Source: Pseudomonadota bacterium (lineage in GTDB: Bacteria; Pseudomonadota; Alphaproteobacteria; Rhizobiales; Rhizobiaceae). From it: a stretch of DNA of 6,133 bases. The stretch is from NCBI GenBank assembly GCA_023419995.1, contig JAEZXF010000369.1:1-6133 (forward strand), in the 5' to 3' direction. The notes under the pieces were generated by a model. That model was not told the DNA's origin. It did no database searches and was given only the letters and a program-made list of their open reading frames with translations. How positions within the stretch are numbered: the first letter of the stretch is position 1; the number at the start of each line of letters is the position of its first letter. Both the position numbers and the translations under genes were made by a program. Shown piece after piece: positions 1 to 6,133 of the stretch.

Positions 1-178
1 CCGGCGCGGCTGTCTTGGAACCGCAACCGATGGGTCAGGCTTCGTTCACATTTTCCGGATTATCCTGCGGCGGCCGGGCGGGAGCGCGGCGGAGACGCAT
101 CTTTCCCCCTGGGGATCGGGCCGGCACCGGCCCGCGGGGAGATCGCACGACGCAGGCAGCACGAAGCGGGGTGTTACA
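1..178. other. Gene-free leader upstream of the sensor kinase
   Basis: I see no convincing gene here. The reading frame of the kinase stays open back to the window edge, but the implied residues look like random GC-rich translation, with no domain and no good start. A 52-codon + frame starting at 30 and minus-strand frames covering the region also look like chance. A perfect 8-bp inverted repeat with a 2-base centre (117-124 and 127-134) could form a GC-rich hairpin in the leader. No T-run follows it, so it is not a classical terminator. The region probably holds the kinase promoter, but I cannot place one with confidence. Confidence 0.5.
17..42 (+). promoter_or_regulatory. Weak resemblance to an RpoE2/EcfG-type stress promoter
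   Basis: GGAAC at 17-21 is followed after 19 bases by TT at 41-42. Rhizobial general-stress sigma factors (RpoE2/EcfG) are known to use GGAAC, a spacer of about 18-19 bases, then TT, usually within CGTT. Here the bases before TT are GC rather than CG, and the better CGTT at 43-46 is too far away (21 bases). HWE kinases often belong to the general stress response, which makes the position suggestive, but a chance match is quite possible. Confidence 0.18.
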
Positions 179-1144
179 GTGCAGCTGAGGCGGGGTTTGC
201 TGCGCGCGCTGCGCAACACGGGCATCATCGTCATCTACCAGACGACGGACATGCGCGTCCTGTGGGCGCAGAACGTGCCGGCCGATTGGTCCGAGGGCGA
301 CATCTTCGGCAAGACCGATACCGACTTCCTCTCCGGGTCGATGGCGGAGCGCATCGTCGACGTCAAGCGCGAGGTGCTGGCCACCGGCGTCTCGGAGAAG
401 CTCGAGTTCCATGCGGGGGTCGAGCATGGCGGCCGCTGGTACGACATGTGGATCGACGCCGACCGGGGCGAGGAGGACGAGATCGCCGGCGTCGTCACCA
501 CGCTGGTCGAGGTGACCGACCGCAAGCACCGCGAGCAGACGTTGCGCACGCTTCTGCGCGAGGTCAGCCACCGTTCCAAGAACCTGCTGGCCATCATCCA
601 GAGCATCGCCACCCAGACCGGCCGCCACGCCTCGACCATCGACGGCTTCCTCGACCGCTTCCGCGGCCGCCTGCAGTCGCTCGCCTCGTCCCAGGACCTC
701 GTCACCTCGTCGAACTGGCGCGGCGCGATGCTGAGCGAGCTCGTCGACGGGCAGATGGCGCGCTACCGCGACGACGGCGACGAGGGGGTGCGCTTCGAGG
801 GTGCCGACGTCTACCTCAACCCCAACGCGGCGCTCCATATCGGGCTGGCGCTGCACGAGCTGGTGGTCAACTCGATGAGCCACGGCGCGCTGTCACGGCC
901 GGGCGGGCAGGTGCGGCTCACCGCGTTGCTGGTGCATGACGGCGAGGCCAAGGATCCGCTGCTCGTGCTGACGTGGAGCGAGGCGTCGGACGCCGGCGGC
1001 CTGCCCGAGCGCAAGGATTTCGCCAGCGTGGCGCTCGAGCGCGTGGTGCCGATGTCGCTCGCGGGAACGGCGCGGTTCGACGTCGGCGAGGGCCGGCTCG
1101 ACTACCGGCTGGAGGTGCCGGCGGGCAATTTCGAGATCGCCTGA
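179..1144 (+). CDS. PAS-containing HWE-family sensor histidine kinase
   Basis: This 321-residue protein has no signal peptide or membrane segment, so it is probably a cytosolic sensor kinase that autophosphorylates on His and passes phosphate to a response regulator. A PAS-like fold covers about residues 10-115, ending in the typical EVTDRK junction. The phospho-acceptor box is REVSHRSKN with His131. The N-box HELVVNS carries His226 and Asn231, and the G1 box carries W266-S-E268. The N-box His plus WxE is the signature that names the HWE family. The G2 box, usually GFGS/T, reads DFAS (280-283), so both glycines are lost. The start is GTG 179, with a GC-rich, weakly Shine-Dalgarno-like GGGG about 7 bases upstream. 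The frame is open further upstream, so a longer N-terminus cannot be excluded. No response regulator lies nearby, so this is an orphan kinase. Family call is firm; signal and partner are unknown. Confidence 0.9.
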   Translation: MQLRRGLLRALRNTGIIVIYQTTDMRVLWAQNVPADWSEGDIFGKTDTDFLSGSMAERIVDVKREVLATGVSEKLEFHAGVEHGGRWYDMWIDADRGEEDEIAGVVTTLVEVTDRKHREQTLRTLLREVSHRSKNLLAIIQSIATQTGRHASTIDGFLDRFRGRLQSLASSQDLVTSSNWRGAMLSELVDGQMARYRDDGDEGVRFEGADVYLNPNAALHIGLALHELVVNSMSHGALSRPGGQVRLTALLVHDGEAKDPLLVLTWSEASDAGGLPERKDFASVALERVVPMSLAGTARFDVGEGRLDYRLEVPAGNFEIA

Positions 1145-1186
1145 GATCCGGAGAGCGGAGGCAACCCTTTGCCGTGCCGTGAATGC

Positions 1187-1216
1187 GGAAAAGCCGGCCT
1201 GAAGGCCGGCTTTTCC
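1187..1216. terminator. Bidirectional intrinsic terminator after the kinase
   Basis: A perfect 14-base inverted repeat (1187-1200 and 1203-1216) begins 42 bp after the kinase stop. The core arm is AAAAGCCGGCCT with its exact complement, and the realistic fold is a 13-bp stem with a TGAA tetraloop. The arms end in TTTT on the + strand and equally on the minus strand, so it can stop transcription from the kinase and from any minus-strand transcript reading in from the small gene at 1397-1546. Confidence 0.85.
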
Positions 1217-1396
1217 TGCGGTGTCGATTGTTTGAAATCGCCCGCCCTGGCGCGCGGCATCCCTGTTGGGGGGCTATGGGGTTCGGAACGCCGTTCTGCC
1301 TGGCCGTAAACGGCCTTGCACGCGTCTGGTTCCATGGCTTGCGAAAATTTTTGCTTCGGCGCGGTTTTTCCCGTGCGACGGGCGCGAAACCGGGCT
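1217..1396. other. Non-coding spacer between convergent genes, with folded elements
   Basis: No supported gene lies here; the short + strand frames show no ribosome site or recognisable sequence. Three structures are visible: a small hairpin at 1302-1315 (GGCCG / CGGCC around TAAA); an AT-rich 14-base palindrome with one wobble pair at 1341-1354; and a compound hairpin at 1362-1392, with outer CGGTTT / AAACCG and inner CCCGT / ACGGG arms. The last begins 4 bases beyond the stop codon of the minus-strand small gene and could protect or end its transcript, but no clear U-run follows. Confidence 0.5.
1362..1392 (-). terminator. Possible 3' hairpin of the small minus-strand gene
   Basis: Outer arms 1362-1367 and 1387-1392 pair perfectly over 6 bp. 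Inner arms 1370-1374 and 1378-1382 pair over 5 bp around a GCG loop, and the two stems are separated by an asymmetric internal loop (2 against 4 bases). It sits just past the stop of the 49-residue gene on the minus strand. An A/T-rich stretch follows about 8 bases further on in that direction rather than a direct U-run, so termination is uncertain and it may be only a 3' stabilising fold. Confidence 0.3.
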
Positions 1397-1546
1397 TCAG
1401 CGCGGCGGGTTGAGCCGCTCGGGCGGGATGCGGACGGTCATCTCGCCCTTCTTCGGCTCGACGTAGAGGACCAGCGCATACATGGCGCCATAGGCCAGCC
1501 CGGCCAGCACGGCCAGCGTGGTCAGGAACCTGAAAAGTGTCGGCAT
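1397..1546 (-). CDS. Small single-pass membrane protein, 49 residues
   Basis: The frame runs from ATG at 1546 to TGA at 1397-1399. The protein begins [16 protein letters not shown], has one hydrophobic segment at about residues 7-28, then [20 protein letters not shown] as a polar, proline-rich tail. One basic residue (Arg6) before the segment favours the N-terminus inside, with the tail in the periplasm. The layout resembles, from memory, short conserved hypothetical proteins of rhizobia that have a single helix, a Y-V-E-P-K/Q motif and a T-V-x-I-P tail; I know of no assigned function. A promoter-like pair (1585-1613) lies upstream at proper distance, and an AGGCAGG stretch precedes the start as a weak ribosome site. 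It is divergent from aroK and convergent with the kinase. The helix-tail pattern and promoter argue against a chance frame. Confidence 0.75.
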   Translation of the reverse strand: MPTLFRFLTTLAVLAGLAYGAMYALVLYVEPKKGEMTVRIPPERLNPPR

Positions 1547-1584
1547 GCGCCTGCCTGCGTTTGTTGCCACCGCGAACCCGTGCC

Positions 1585-1613
1585 GTTATGGGACGGCCCG
1601 CCCGCCATTTCAA
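1585..1613 (-). promoter_or_regulatory. Sigma-70-type promoter for the small membrane gene
   Basis: On the minus strand, TTGAAA (1613-1608) is followed by a 17-base spacer and CATAAC (1590-1585). The first box matches the -35 consensus at 5 of 6 positions and the second matches the -10 at 4 of 6, with ideal spacing. A start near 1578 would give a leader of about 32 bases before the ATG at 1546. This is the best-looking promoter in the window, though it is unproven. Confidence 0.5.
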
Positions 1614-1638
1614 GGACAGAAGCCCCGCGCGCACCTGC

Positions 1639-1667
1639 TTGACGCAAACGTGCTTTTCATGTCGATA
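1639..1667 (+). promoter_or_regulatory. Candidate promoter of the aroK-aroB cluster
   Basis: CTTGACG (TTGACG at 1639-1644) is an excellent alphaproteobacterial -35 box. At 17 bases spacing the -10 position reads TCGATA (1662-1667), which is a poor match. If used, transcription would start near 1674 and give a short leader of roughly 15 bases containing the GAGG ribosome site at 1679-1682. It lies back to back with the minus-strand promoter, with about 25 bp between the two -35 boxes, so the two transcription units may share control. Confidence 0.4.
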
Positions 1668-1689
1668 CCGCCGGAAACGAGGCGAGGCG

Positions 1690-2283
1690 ATGACGGAAGA
1701 GCCATTGACGGAAATCGCGGCGGCGATCCGCGACCGGCTGGGACACCGCGCGATCGTCTTCGTCGGGCTGATGGGCGCGGGCAAGACCGCGATCGGCCGC
1801 CGGCTCGCCCAGTCGCTCGGCCTTCCCTTCGTCGACAGCGACCACGAGATCGAGACCGTGTCGCGCATGACCATCCCCGAGCTCTTCGAGCGCTACGGCG
1901 AGCCGGAGTTCCGGGCGCTCGAGCAGCGGGTCATCGACCGGCTGCTGCGCGAGGGGCCGCGCGTGGTCTCGACCGGGGGCGGCGCCTTCATGAACGCGCA
2001 GACGCGCGGCGCGGTGGCCGAGCGCGGGGTCTCGATCTGGCTGAAGGCGAGCCTCGACCTCCTGATGGAGCGCGTGGCCAGGAACCAGAACCGGCCGCTC
2101 CTGCGCAGCGCCGACCCGCGCGCGGTGATGGAGCGGCTGATGGCCGAGCGCTACCCCGTCTACGCGCTGGCCGACATCACGGTCGAGACGCGCGACGCGA
2201 AGCGCGAGATCATAGCGGAAGAGACGCTGGCGAGGCTCGGCGACTATCTCGGACGCGGGCTTGAGGAAAGGGCGGCGCAATGA
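1690..2283 (+). CDS. aroK: Shikimate kinase
   Basis: This enzyme phosphorylates shikimate with ATP to shikimate 3-phosphate, the fifth step of the cytosolic shikimate pathway to chorismate. The protein has 197 residues, slightly longer than the roughly 170-residue E. coli enzymes because of a 20-residue N-terminal extension common in alphaproteobacteria. The Walker A loop is GLMGAGKT (26-33). The D49-S-D51 motif contributes Mg and shikimate contacts. FRALE (74-78) supplies Arg75 and GGGAF (96-100) the substrate loop. NRPLL (134-138) marks the mobile lid, and Arg154 in AERYPVYA is the other expected shikimate-binding arginine. ATG 1690 is chosen because GAGG lies 7 bases upstream and the protein begins as in relatives. 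The frame stays open upstream without a better start. The stop overlaps the aroB start by 4 bp, so translation is probably coupled. Confidence 0.96.
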   Translation: MTEEPLTEIAAAIRDRLGHRAIVFVGLMGAGKTAIGRRLAQSLGLPFVDSDHEIETVSRMTIPELFERYGEPEFRALEQRVIDRLLREGPRVVSTGGGAFMNAQTRGAVAERGVSIWLKASLDLLMERVARNQNRPLLRSADPRAVMERLMAERYPVYALADITVETRDAKREIIAEETLARLGDYLGRGLEERAAQ

Positions 2284-3419
2284 CCGGCGGCGAGCGGCAG
2301 ATCGAAACGGTGCGGGGCGAGCTCGGCGCGCGCGGCTACGACATCCTGATCGGCGACGGGCTGATCGGCCGCGCTGGTGCCGAGATCGCGGCCCGCCTGC
2401 CCGGCGTGCGCGCGGCCATCGTCACCGACGGCAACGTCGCGGCGCACCATGCCGGCGCGCTTGCCGCCAGTCTCGAGGCCGCCGGCATCGGCGCGACGAC
2501 CGTCACCGTCGCGCCCGGCGAGAAGAGCAAGAGCTTCCCGGCTCTGGAGGAGGTGGTGGACGCGGTGCTGGCGGCACGGCTGGAGCGTGGCGACGCGGTG
2601 ATCGCGCTCGGCGGCGGCGTCGTCGGCGACCTCGCCGGCTTCGCGGCCGGCATCGTGCGCCGCGGCATGCGCTTCGTGCAGGTGCCGACCTCGCTTCTGG
2701 CGCAGGTCGATTCCTCGGTCGGCGGCAAGACCGGCATCAACAGCGCCCGCGGCAAGAACCTCGTCGGCGTGTTCCAGCAGCCGGCGCTGGTGCTGGCCGA
2801 CACCGCCGCGCTCGACACGCTCTCGCTGCGCGAGTTCCGCGCCGGCTATGCCGAGGTGGCGAAGTACGGACTGATCGACCGGCCGGACTTCTTCGCCTGG
2901 CTGGAGGCGAACTGGCGCGAGGTGTTCTCCGGCGGGCCGGCCCGCACCCGCGCCATCGCCGAATCCTGCCGGGCCAAGGCCGACGTCGTCGCCCGCGACG
3001 AGTTCGAGACCGGCGACCGCGCGCTCCTCAACCTCGGCCACACCTTCGGCCACGCGCTCGAGGCGGCGACCGGCTACGACAGCGCGCGGCTGGTGCACGG
3101 CGAGGGCGTGGCCATCGGCATGGCGCTGGCGCACCGCTTCTCCGCCCGCCTCAACCTCGCCAGCCCGGACGACGCGGCCCGCGTCGAGGCGCATCTTTCC
3201 GCCGTCGGCCTGCCGGTCTCCGTGGCCGGGATCTCCGGCGATCTGCCCGGCCCGGAGCGCATGCTCGACTACATCGCCCAGGACAAGAAGGTGTCGCGGG
3301 GCGCGCTGACCTTCATCCTCACCCGCGGCGTCGGCCGATCCTTCATCGCCCGGGACGTCGCCCCGTCGGAGGTGCTGGCGTTCCTGCAAGCGGCGATGCC
3401 GTCCGGAGCCGGCGGATGA
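2280..3419 (+). CDS. aroB: 3-dehydroquinate synthase
   Basis: This converts DAHP to 3-dehydroquinate, the second shikimate-pathway step, using NAD and a divalent metal (zinc or cobalt) in the cytosol. At 379 residues it is full length. Seen in order: PGEKSKS (79-85), the NAD-binding glycine-rich [18 protein letters not shown] (104-121), [19 protein letters not shown] (136-154), GYAEVAKYG (189-197) with predicted metal ligand Glu192, [12 protein letters not shown] (250-261) with His254, and HGEGVAIGM (273-281) with His273. All expected catalytic residues are present. The ATG overlaps the aroK stop (ATGA), and a purine-rich GAGGAAAGGG (2263-2272) at the end of aroK serves as ribosome site. Its own TGA overlaps the next ATG in the same way. 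The aroK-aroB order is the common bacterial arrangement. Confidence 0.97.
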   Translation: MTGGERQIETVRGELGARGYDILIGDGLIGRAGAEIAARLPGVRAAIVTDGNVAAHHAGALAASLEAAGIGATTVTVAPGEKSKSFPALEEVVDAVLAARLERGDAVIALGGGVVGDLAGFAAGIVRRGMRFVQVPTSLLAQVDSSVGGKTGINSARGKNLVGVFQQPALVLADTAALDTLSLREFRAGYAEVAKYGLIDRPDFFAWLEANWREVFSGGPARTRAIAESCRAKADVVARDEFETGDRALLNLGHTFGHALEAATGYDSARLVHGEGVAIGMALAHRFSARLNLASPDDAARVEAHLSAVGLPVSVAGISGDLPGPERMLDYIAQDKKVSRGALTFILTRGVGRSFIARDVAPSEVLAFLQAAMPSGAGG

Positions 3420-4300
3420 ACGACGCGGCCGTGCAGGCGCTGGTCTTCCTGCCGCTGGCGGTGCTGGCGGCGGCCGCCCTGTTCCACCGGCCGCTGCTGC
3501 GCCTGTTCGGCCGGGAGCTTGCGCCCATCGCGCCGGCCTCCGTCCCGGGCGACGCGGCGGACGCGCATCCGCGCGACGGCACCGGTCCCCGGCAGGAGCG
3601 CGGGCGCATGGGCGGCCTCGTCGACCTCGCCGGGCTCGAGGTCTGCGACGTCATGGTCCACCGCATGCATATCCGCTCGCTCAACGCCGACGACCCGCCG
3701 GAAGCGCTGCTGCGCGAGATGATGCTGAGCCCGCATACCCGCATGCCGCTGTGGATGGGCGAGACGGAGAACATCGTCGGCGTGGTCCACGCCAAGGACC
3801 TGCTGCGCGTGGTGATCGACGCGGGCTACGACTTCTCGCAGATCGACATCATGAAGGTGGCGACGAAGCCGTGGTTCGTGCCCGACACCACCACGCTGCA
3901 GGACCAGCTCGCCGCCTTCCTGCGCCGCAAGGCGCATTTCGCCATCGTCGTCGACGAGTATGGCGAGGTCGAGGGGCTGGTGACGCTGGAAGACATCATC
4001 GAGGAGATCGTCGGCGACATCGCCGACGAGCACGACCTCGCGGTGCAGGGCGTGCGGCAGGAGGCGGACGGCTCGGTCGTCGTCGACGGCTCGGTGCCGA
4101 TCCGCGACCTCAACCGGGCGCTGGACTGGACCCTGCCCGACGACGAGGCGACGACGATCGCCGGCCTCGTCATCCACGAGACGCAGTCGATCCCGCGCGA
4201 GCGGCAGGCCTTCACCTTCCACGGCAAGCGCTTCATCGTCATGAAGCGCGAGAAGAACCGAATCACCCGCATCAGGATCAGGCCGGCGGACGCGGTGTAG
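3416..4300 (+). CDS. CBS/CorC_HlyC protein lacking the DUF21 domain
   Basis: This 294-residue protein carries the cytosolic half of the HlyC/CorC (CNNM-like) family, which is linked to magnesium or other cation efflux. Paired CBS domains lie at about 76-135 and 147-200, including TRMPLWMGETENIVGVVHAKDLL and FAIVVDEYGEVEGLVTLEDIIEEI (175-198), where adenine nucleotides often bind. A CorC_HlyC domain follows at about 215-290. Relatives placed after aroB in rhizobia normally have about 430 residues with an N-terminal DUF21 domain of several membrane helices. Here that domain is missing. Residues 1-64 hold one hydrophobic segment (8-23) and a Pro/Ala-rich linker, and homology resumes near GRMGGLVDL (63-71). 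E. coli CorC (292 residues) also lacks DUF21, so a soluble or singly anchored protein is plausible. The start overlaps the aroB stop (ATGA) with GGAG 7 bases upstream. Function as a transporter is doubtful. Confidence 0.88.
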   Translation: MNDAAVQALVFLPLAVLAAAALFHRPLLRLFGRELAPIAPASVPGDAADAHPRDGTGPRQERGRMGGLVDLAGLEVCDVMVHRMHIRSLNADDPPEALLREMMLSPHTRMPLWMGETENIVGVVHAKDLLRVVIDAGYDFSQIDIMKVATKPWFVPDTTTLQDQLAAFLRRKAHFAIVVDEYGEVEGLVTLEDIIEEIVGDIADEHDLAVQGVRQEADGSVVVDGSVPIRDLNRALDWTLPDDEATTIAGLVIHETQSIPRERQAFTFHGKRFIVMKREKNRITRIRIRPADAV

Positions 4301-4307
4301 GCGCGGC

Positions 4308-5075
4308 ATGGCCCAGAACATCTACGACGATCCCGACTTCTTCGCCGGCTACAGCCGGTTTCCCCGGCAGGTCCACGGCCTCGACGGCGCGCCGGAGTGG
4401 CCGGCCGTCCGCGCGCTGCTGCCTGCGCTGCCCGGCAAGCGCGTGGTCGACCTGGGGTGCGGCTTCGGATGGGCCGGGCGCTGGATGCGCGGGGAGGGCG
4501 CCGCCGCGGTTCTCGGCATCGACCTGTCGGAGACCATGATCCGCAGGGCGCGGGCGGACACGCACGATCCCGCCGTCGAATACCGCATCGCCGACCTCGA
4601 CACGCTGGAGCTGCCGCCGGAGGCATTCGACCTCGCCTACAGCGCGCTCGCCTTCCATTATGTCGAGGACTTCGCGCGCCTGGTGCGCACGATCCGCGAG
4701 GCGCTCTCCCCGGGCGGACACCTCGTCTTCACCATCGAGCATCCGGTCTTCATGGCGGCCGCCCACCCGCGCTGGATCGTCGACGAGGACGGCCGCCGGA
4801 CCTGGCCGGTCAACGGCTATTCCGTCGAAGGCGAGCGGCGTACGGACTGGTTCGTGGACGGGGTGCTCAAGCAGCACCGGACGATCGGCACCACGCTCAA
4901 CACCCTGATCGACGCCGGGTTCGAGATCGTCCGGGTCGTCGAGTTCGCGCCCTCGGTCAGGCAGATCGCGCAGGATCCGTCGCTGGCCGAGGAGGTGGAG
5001 CGGCCGATGCTGCTGCTGGTCTCCGCGCGTCGCAGGCCGGACGGCGAAGGCATTGCGGAGCCCGCGGCGGGCTGA
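4308..5075 (+). CDS. Class I SAM-dependent methyltransferase, substrate unknown
   Basis: This 255-residue cytosolic protein has the Methyltransf_11-type Rossmann fold. Motif I is RVVDLGCGFGWAGRW (45-59), and the acidic residue ending the second strand, Asp72 in GIDLSE, should bind the SAM ribose. Motif II region FDLAYSALAFHYVED and the post-motif SPGGHLVFTIEHP follow. The N-terminus (YDDPDFFAGYS, then VHGLDGAPEWPA) and the central DGRRTWPVNGY and KQHRTIGTTLNTLI segments resemble, from memory, a widespread uncharacterised bacterial family. I cannot name its acceptor; small molecules are more likely than macromolecules because no RNA- or DNA-binding domain is visible. It starts 7 bp after the CBS gene with only a weak ribosome site, suggesting translation coupled to the upstream genes. 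Nothing links it to aromatic biosynthesis except position. Confidence 0.88.
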   Translation: MAQNIYDDPDFFAGYSRFPRQVHGLDGAPEWPAVRALLPALPGKRVVDLGCGFGWAGRWMRGEGAAAVLGIDLSETMIRRARADTHDPAVEYRIADLDTLELPPEAFDLAYSALAFHYVEDFARLVRTIREALSPGGHLVFTIEHPVFMAAAHPRWIVDEDGRRTWPVNGYSVEGERRTDWFVDGVLKQHRTIGTTLNTLIDAGFEIVRVVEFAPSVRQIAQDPSLAEEVERPMLLLVSARRRPDGEGIAEPAAG

Positions 5076-5093
5076 CCGCGAGGGGCCCGCCGC
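5064..5093. terminator. Possible hairpin between convergent methyltransferase and reductase genes
   Basis: GCGGCGGGC (5064-5072) and its exact complement GCCCGCCGC (5085-5093) flank a 12-base loop that contains the methyltransferase stop codon. It lies in the 25-bp gap between two converging genes, where a shared terminator is expected. There is no T-run on either side, so it would be a weak or non-classical terminator, and GC-rich inverted repeats arise easily in this background. Confidence 0.3.
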
Positions 5094-5100
5094 CCCCGGC

Positions 5101-6132
<1,032 letters not shown>

Positions 6133-6133
6133 C

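Noticed and set aside
35..883. 282-codon minus-strand open frame opposite the kinase
   Set aside because: It is the antisense shadow of a well-supported kinase gene. Its residues are rich in Val, Asp, Arg and His as expected from complementing GC-rich codons, and no domain is visible.
1265..1320. tRNA-like segment with GGTTCGGAAC resembling a T-loop
   Set aside because: No matching acceptor stem, anticodon arm or D arm can be folded around it.
1183..1413. 76-codon + strand frame through the terminator and spacer
   Set aside because: It reads straight through the hairpin terminator, has no ribosome site and no recognisable sequence; the spacer is better explained as non-coding.
1679..1689. 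Tandem GAGGC repeat before aroK
   Set aside because: Two short copies only; it is explained by a purine-rich ribosome site in GC-rich sequence.
918..1874. Long minus-strand frame spanning the kinase end, the terminator, the spacer and aroK start
   Set aside because: It crosses two real + strand genes, the terminator and the small minus-strand gene in another frame, and shows Arg/Pro/Ala-rich low-information sequence.
2244..3389. 381-codon minus-strand frame opposite aroB
   Set aside because: Antisense shadow of aroB, whose catalytic motifs are all present on the + strand.
2261..3415. Extension of the CBS gene frame upstream across aroB, as if a fusion protein
   Set aside because: The frame is open only because of GC bias. 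The upstream part is Arg/Gly-rich shadow of aroB, and the ATG at 3416 has a proper ribosome site and stop-start overlap.

Overview
The window looks like chromosomal DNA of a high-GC alphaproteobacterium, most likely Hyphomicrobiales (Rhizobiales), with a Phyllobacteriaceae/Mesorhizobium-like flavour. The grounds are the very GC-rich coding with G/C third positions, an HWE-family sensor kinase (a family expanded in this order), the aroK-aroB pair followed directly by a CBS/CorC_HlyC gene, and a short membrane protein divergent from aroK that resembles, from memory, a small conserved rhizobial family. Taxonomy is inferred; no marker gene is present.

Layout. 1-178: gene-free GC-rich leader with one hairpin and a weak extracytoplasmic-stress-type promoter resemblance. 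179-1144 (+): a soluble PAS-HWE histidine kinase without an adjacent response regulator, closed by a near-perfect bidirectional hairpin terminator (1187-1216). 1217-1396: non-coding, with a compound hairpin and an AT-rich palindrome. 1397-1546 (-): a 49-residue single-pass membrane protein. 1547-1689: divergent promoter region. 1690-5075 (+): a tight four-gene cluster of aroK (shikimate kinase), aroB (3-dehydroquinate synthase), a CBS/CorC_HlyC protein that lacks the usual DUF21 membrane domain, and a class I SAM-dependent methyltransferase. The first three genes overlap by 4 bp (ATGA) and the fourth starts 7 bp after the third. 5101-6129 (-): an aldo/keto reductase with a complete catalytic tetrad, convergent with the cluster.

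How the genes work together. aroK and aroB supply two steps of the shikimate pathway to chorismate and aromatic amino acids. The CBS protein and the methyltransferase appear to be co-transcribed passengers with no obvious pathway link. The kinase, the small membrane protein and the reductase are separate units.

Most of the window is ordinary core-genome content and I see no mobile element, CRISPR array, tRNA or rRNA, and no evidence of a wholly new system. The points most worth a second look are the DUF21-less CBS/CorC protein with a replacement N-terminus, the degenerate G2 box of the HWE kinase, and the short membrane gene between the kinase and aroK.
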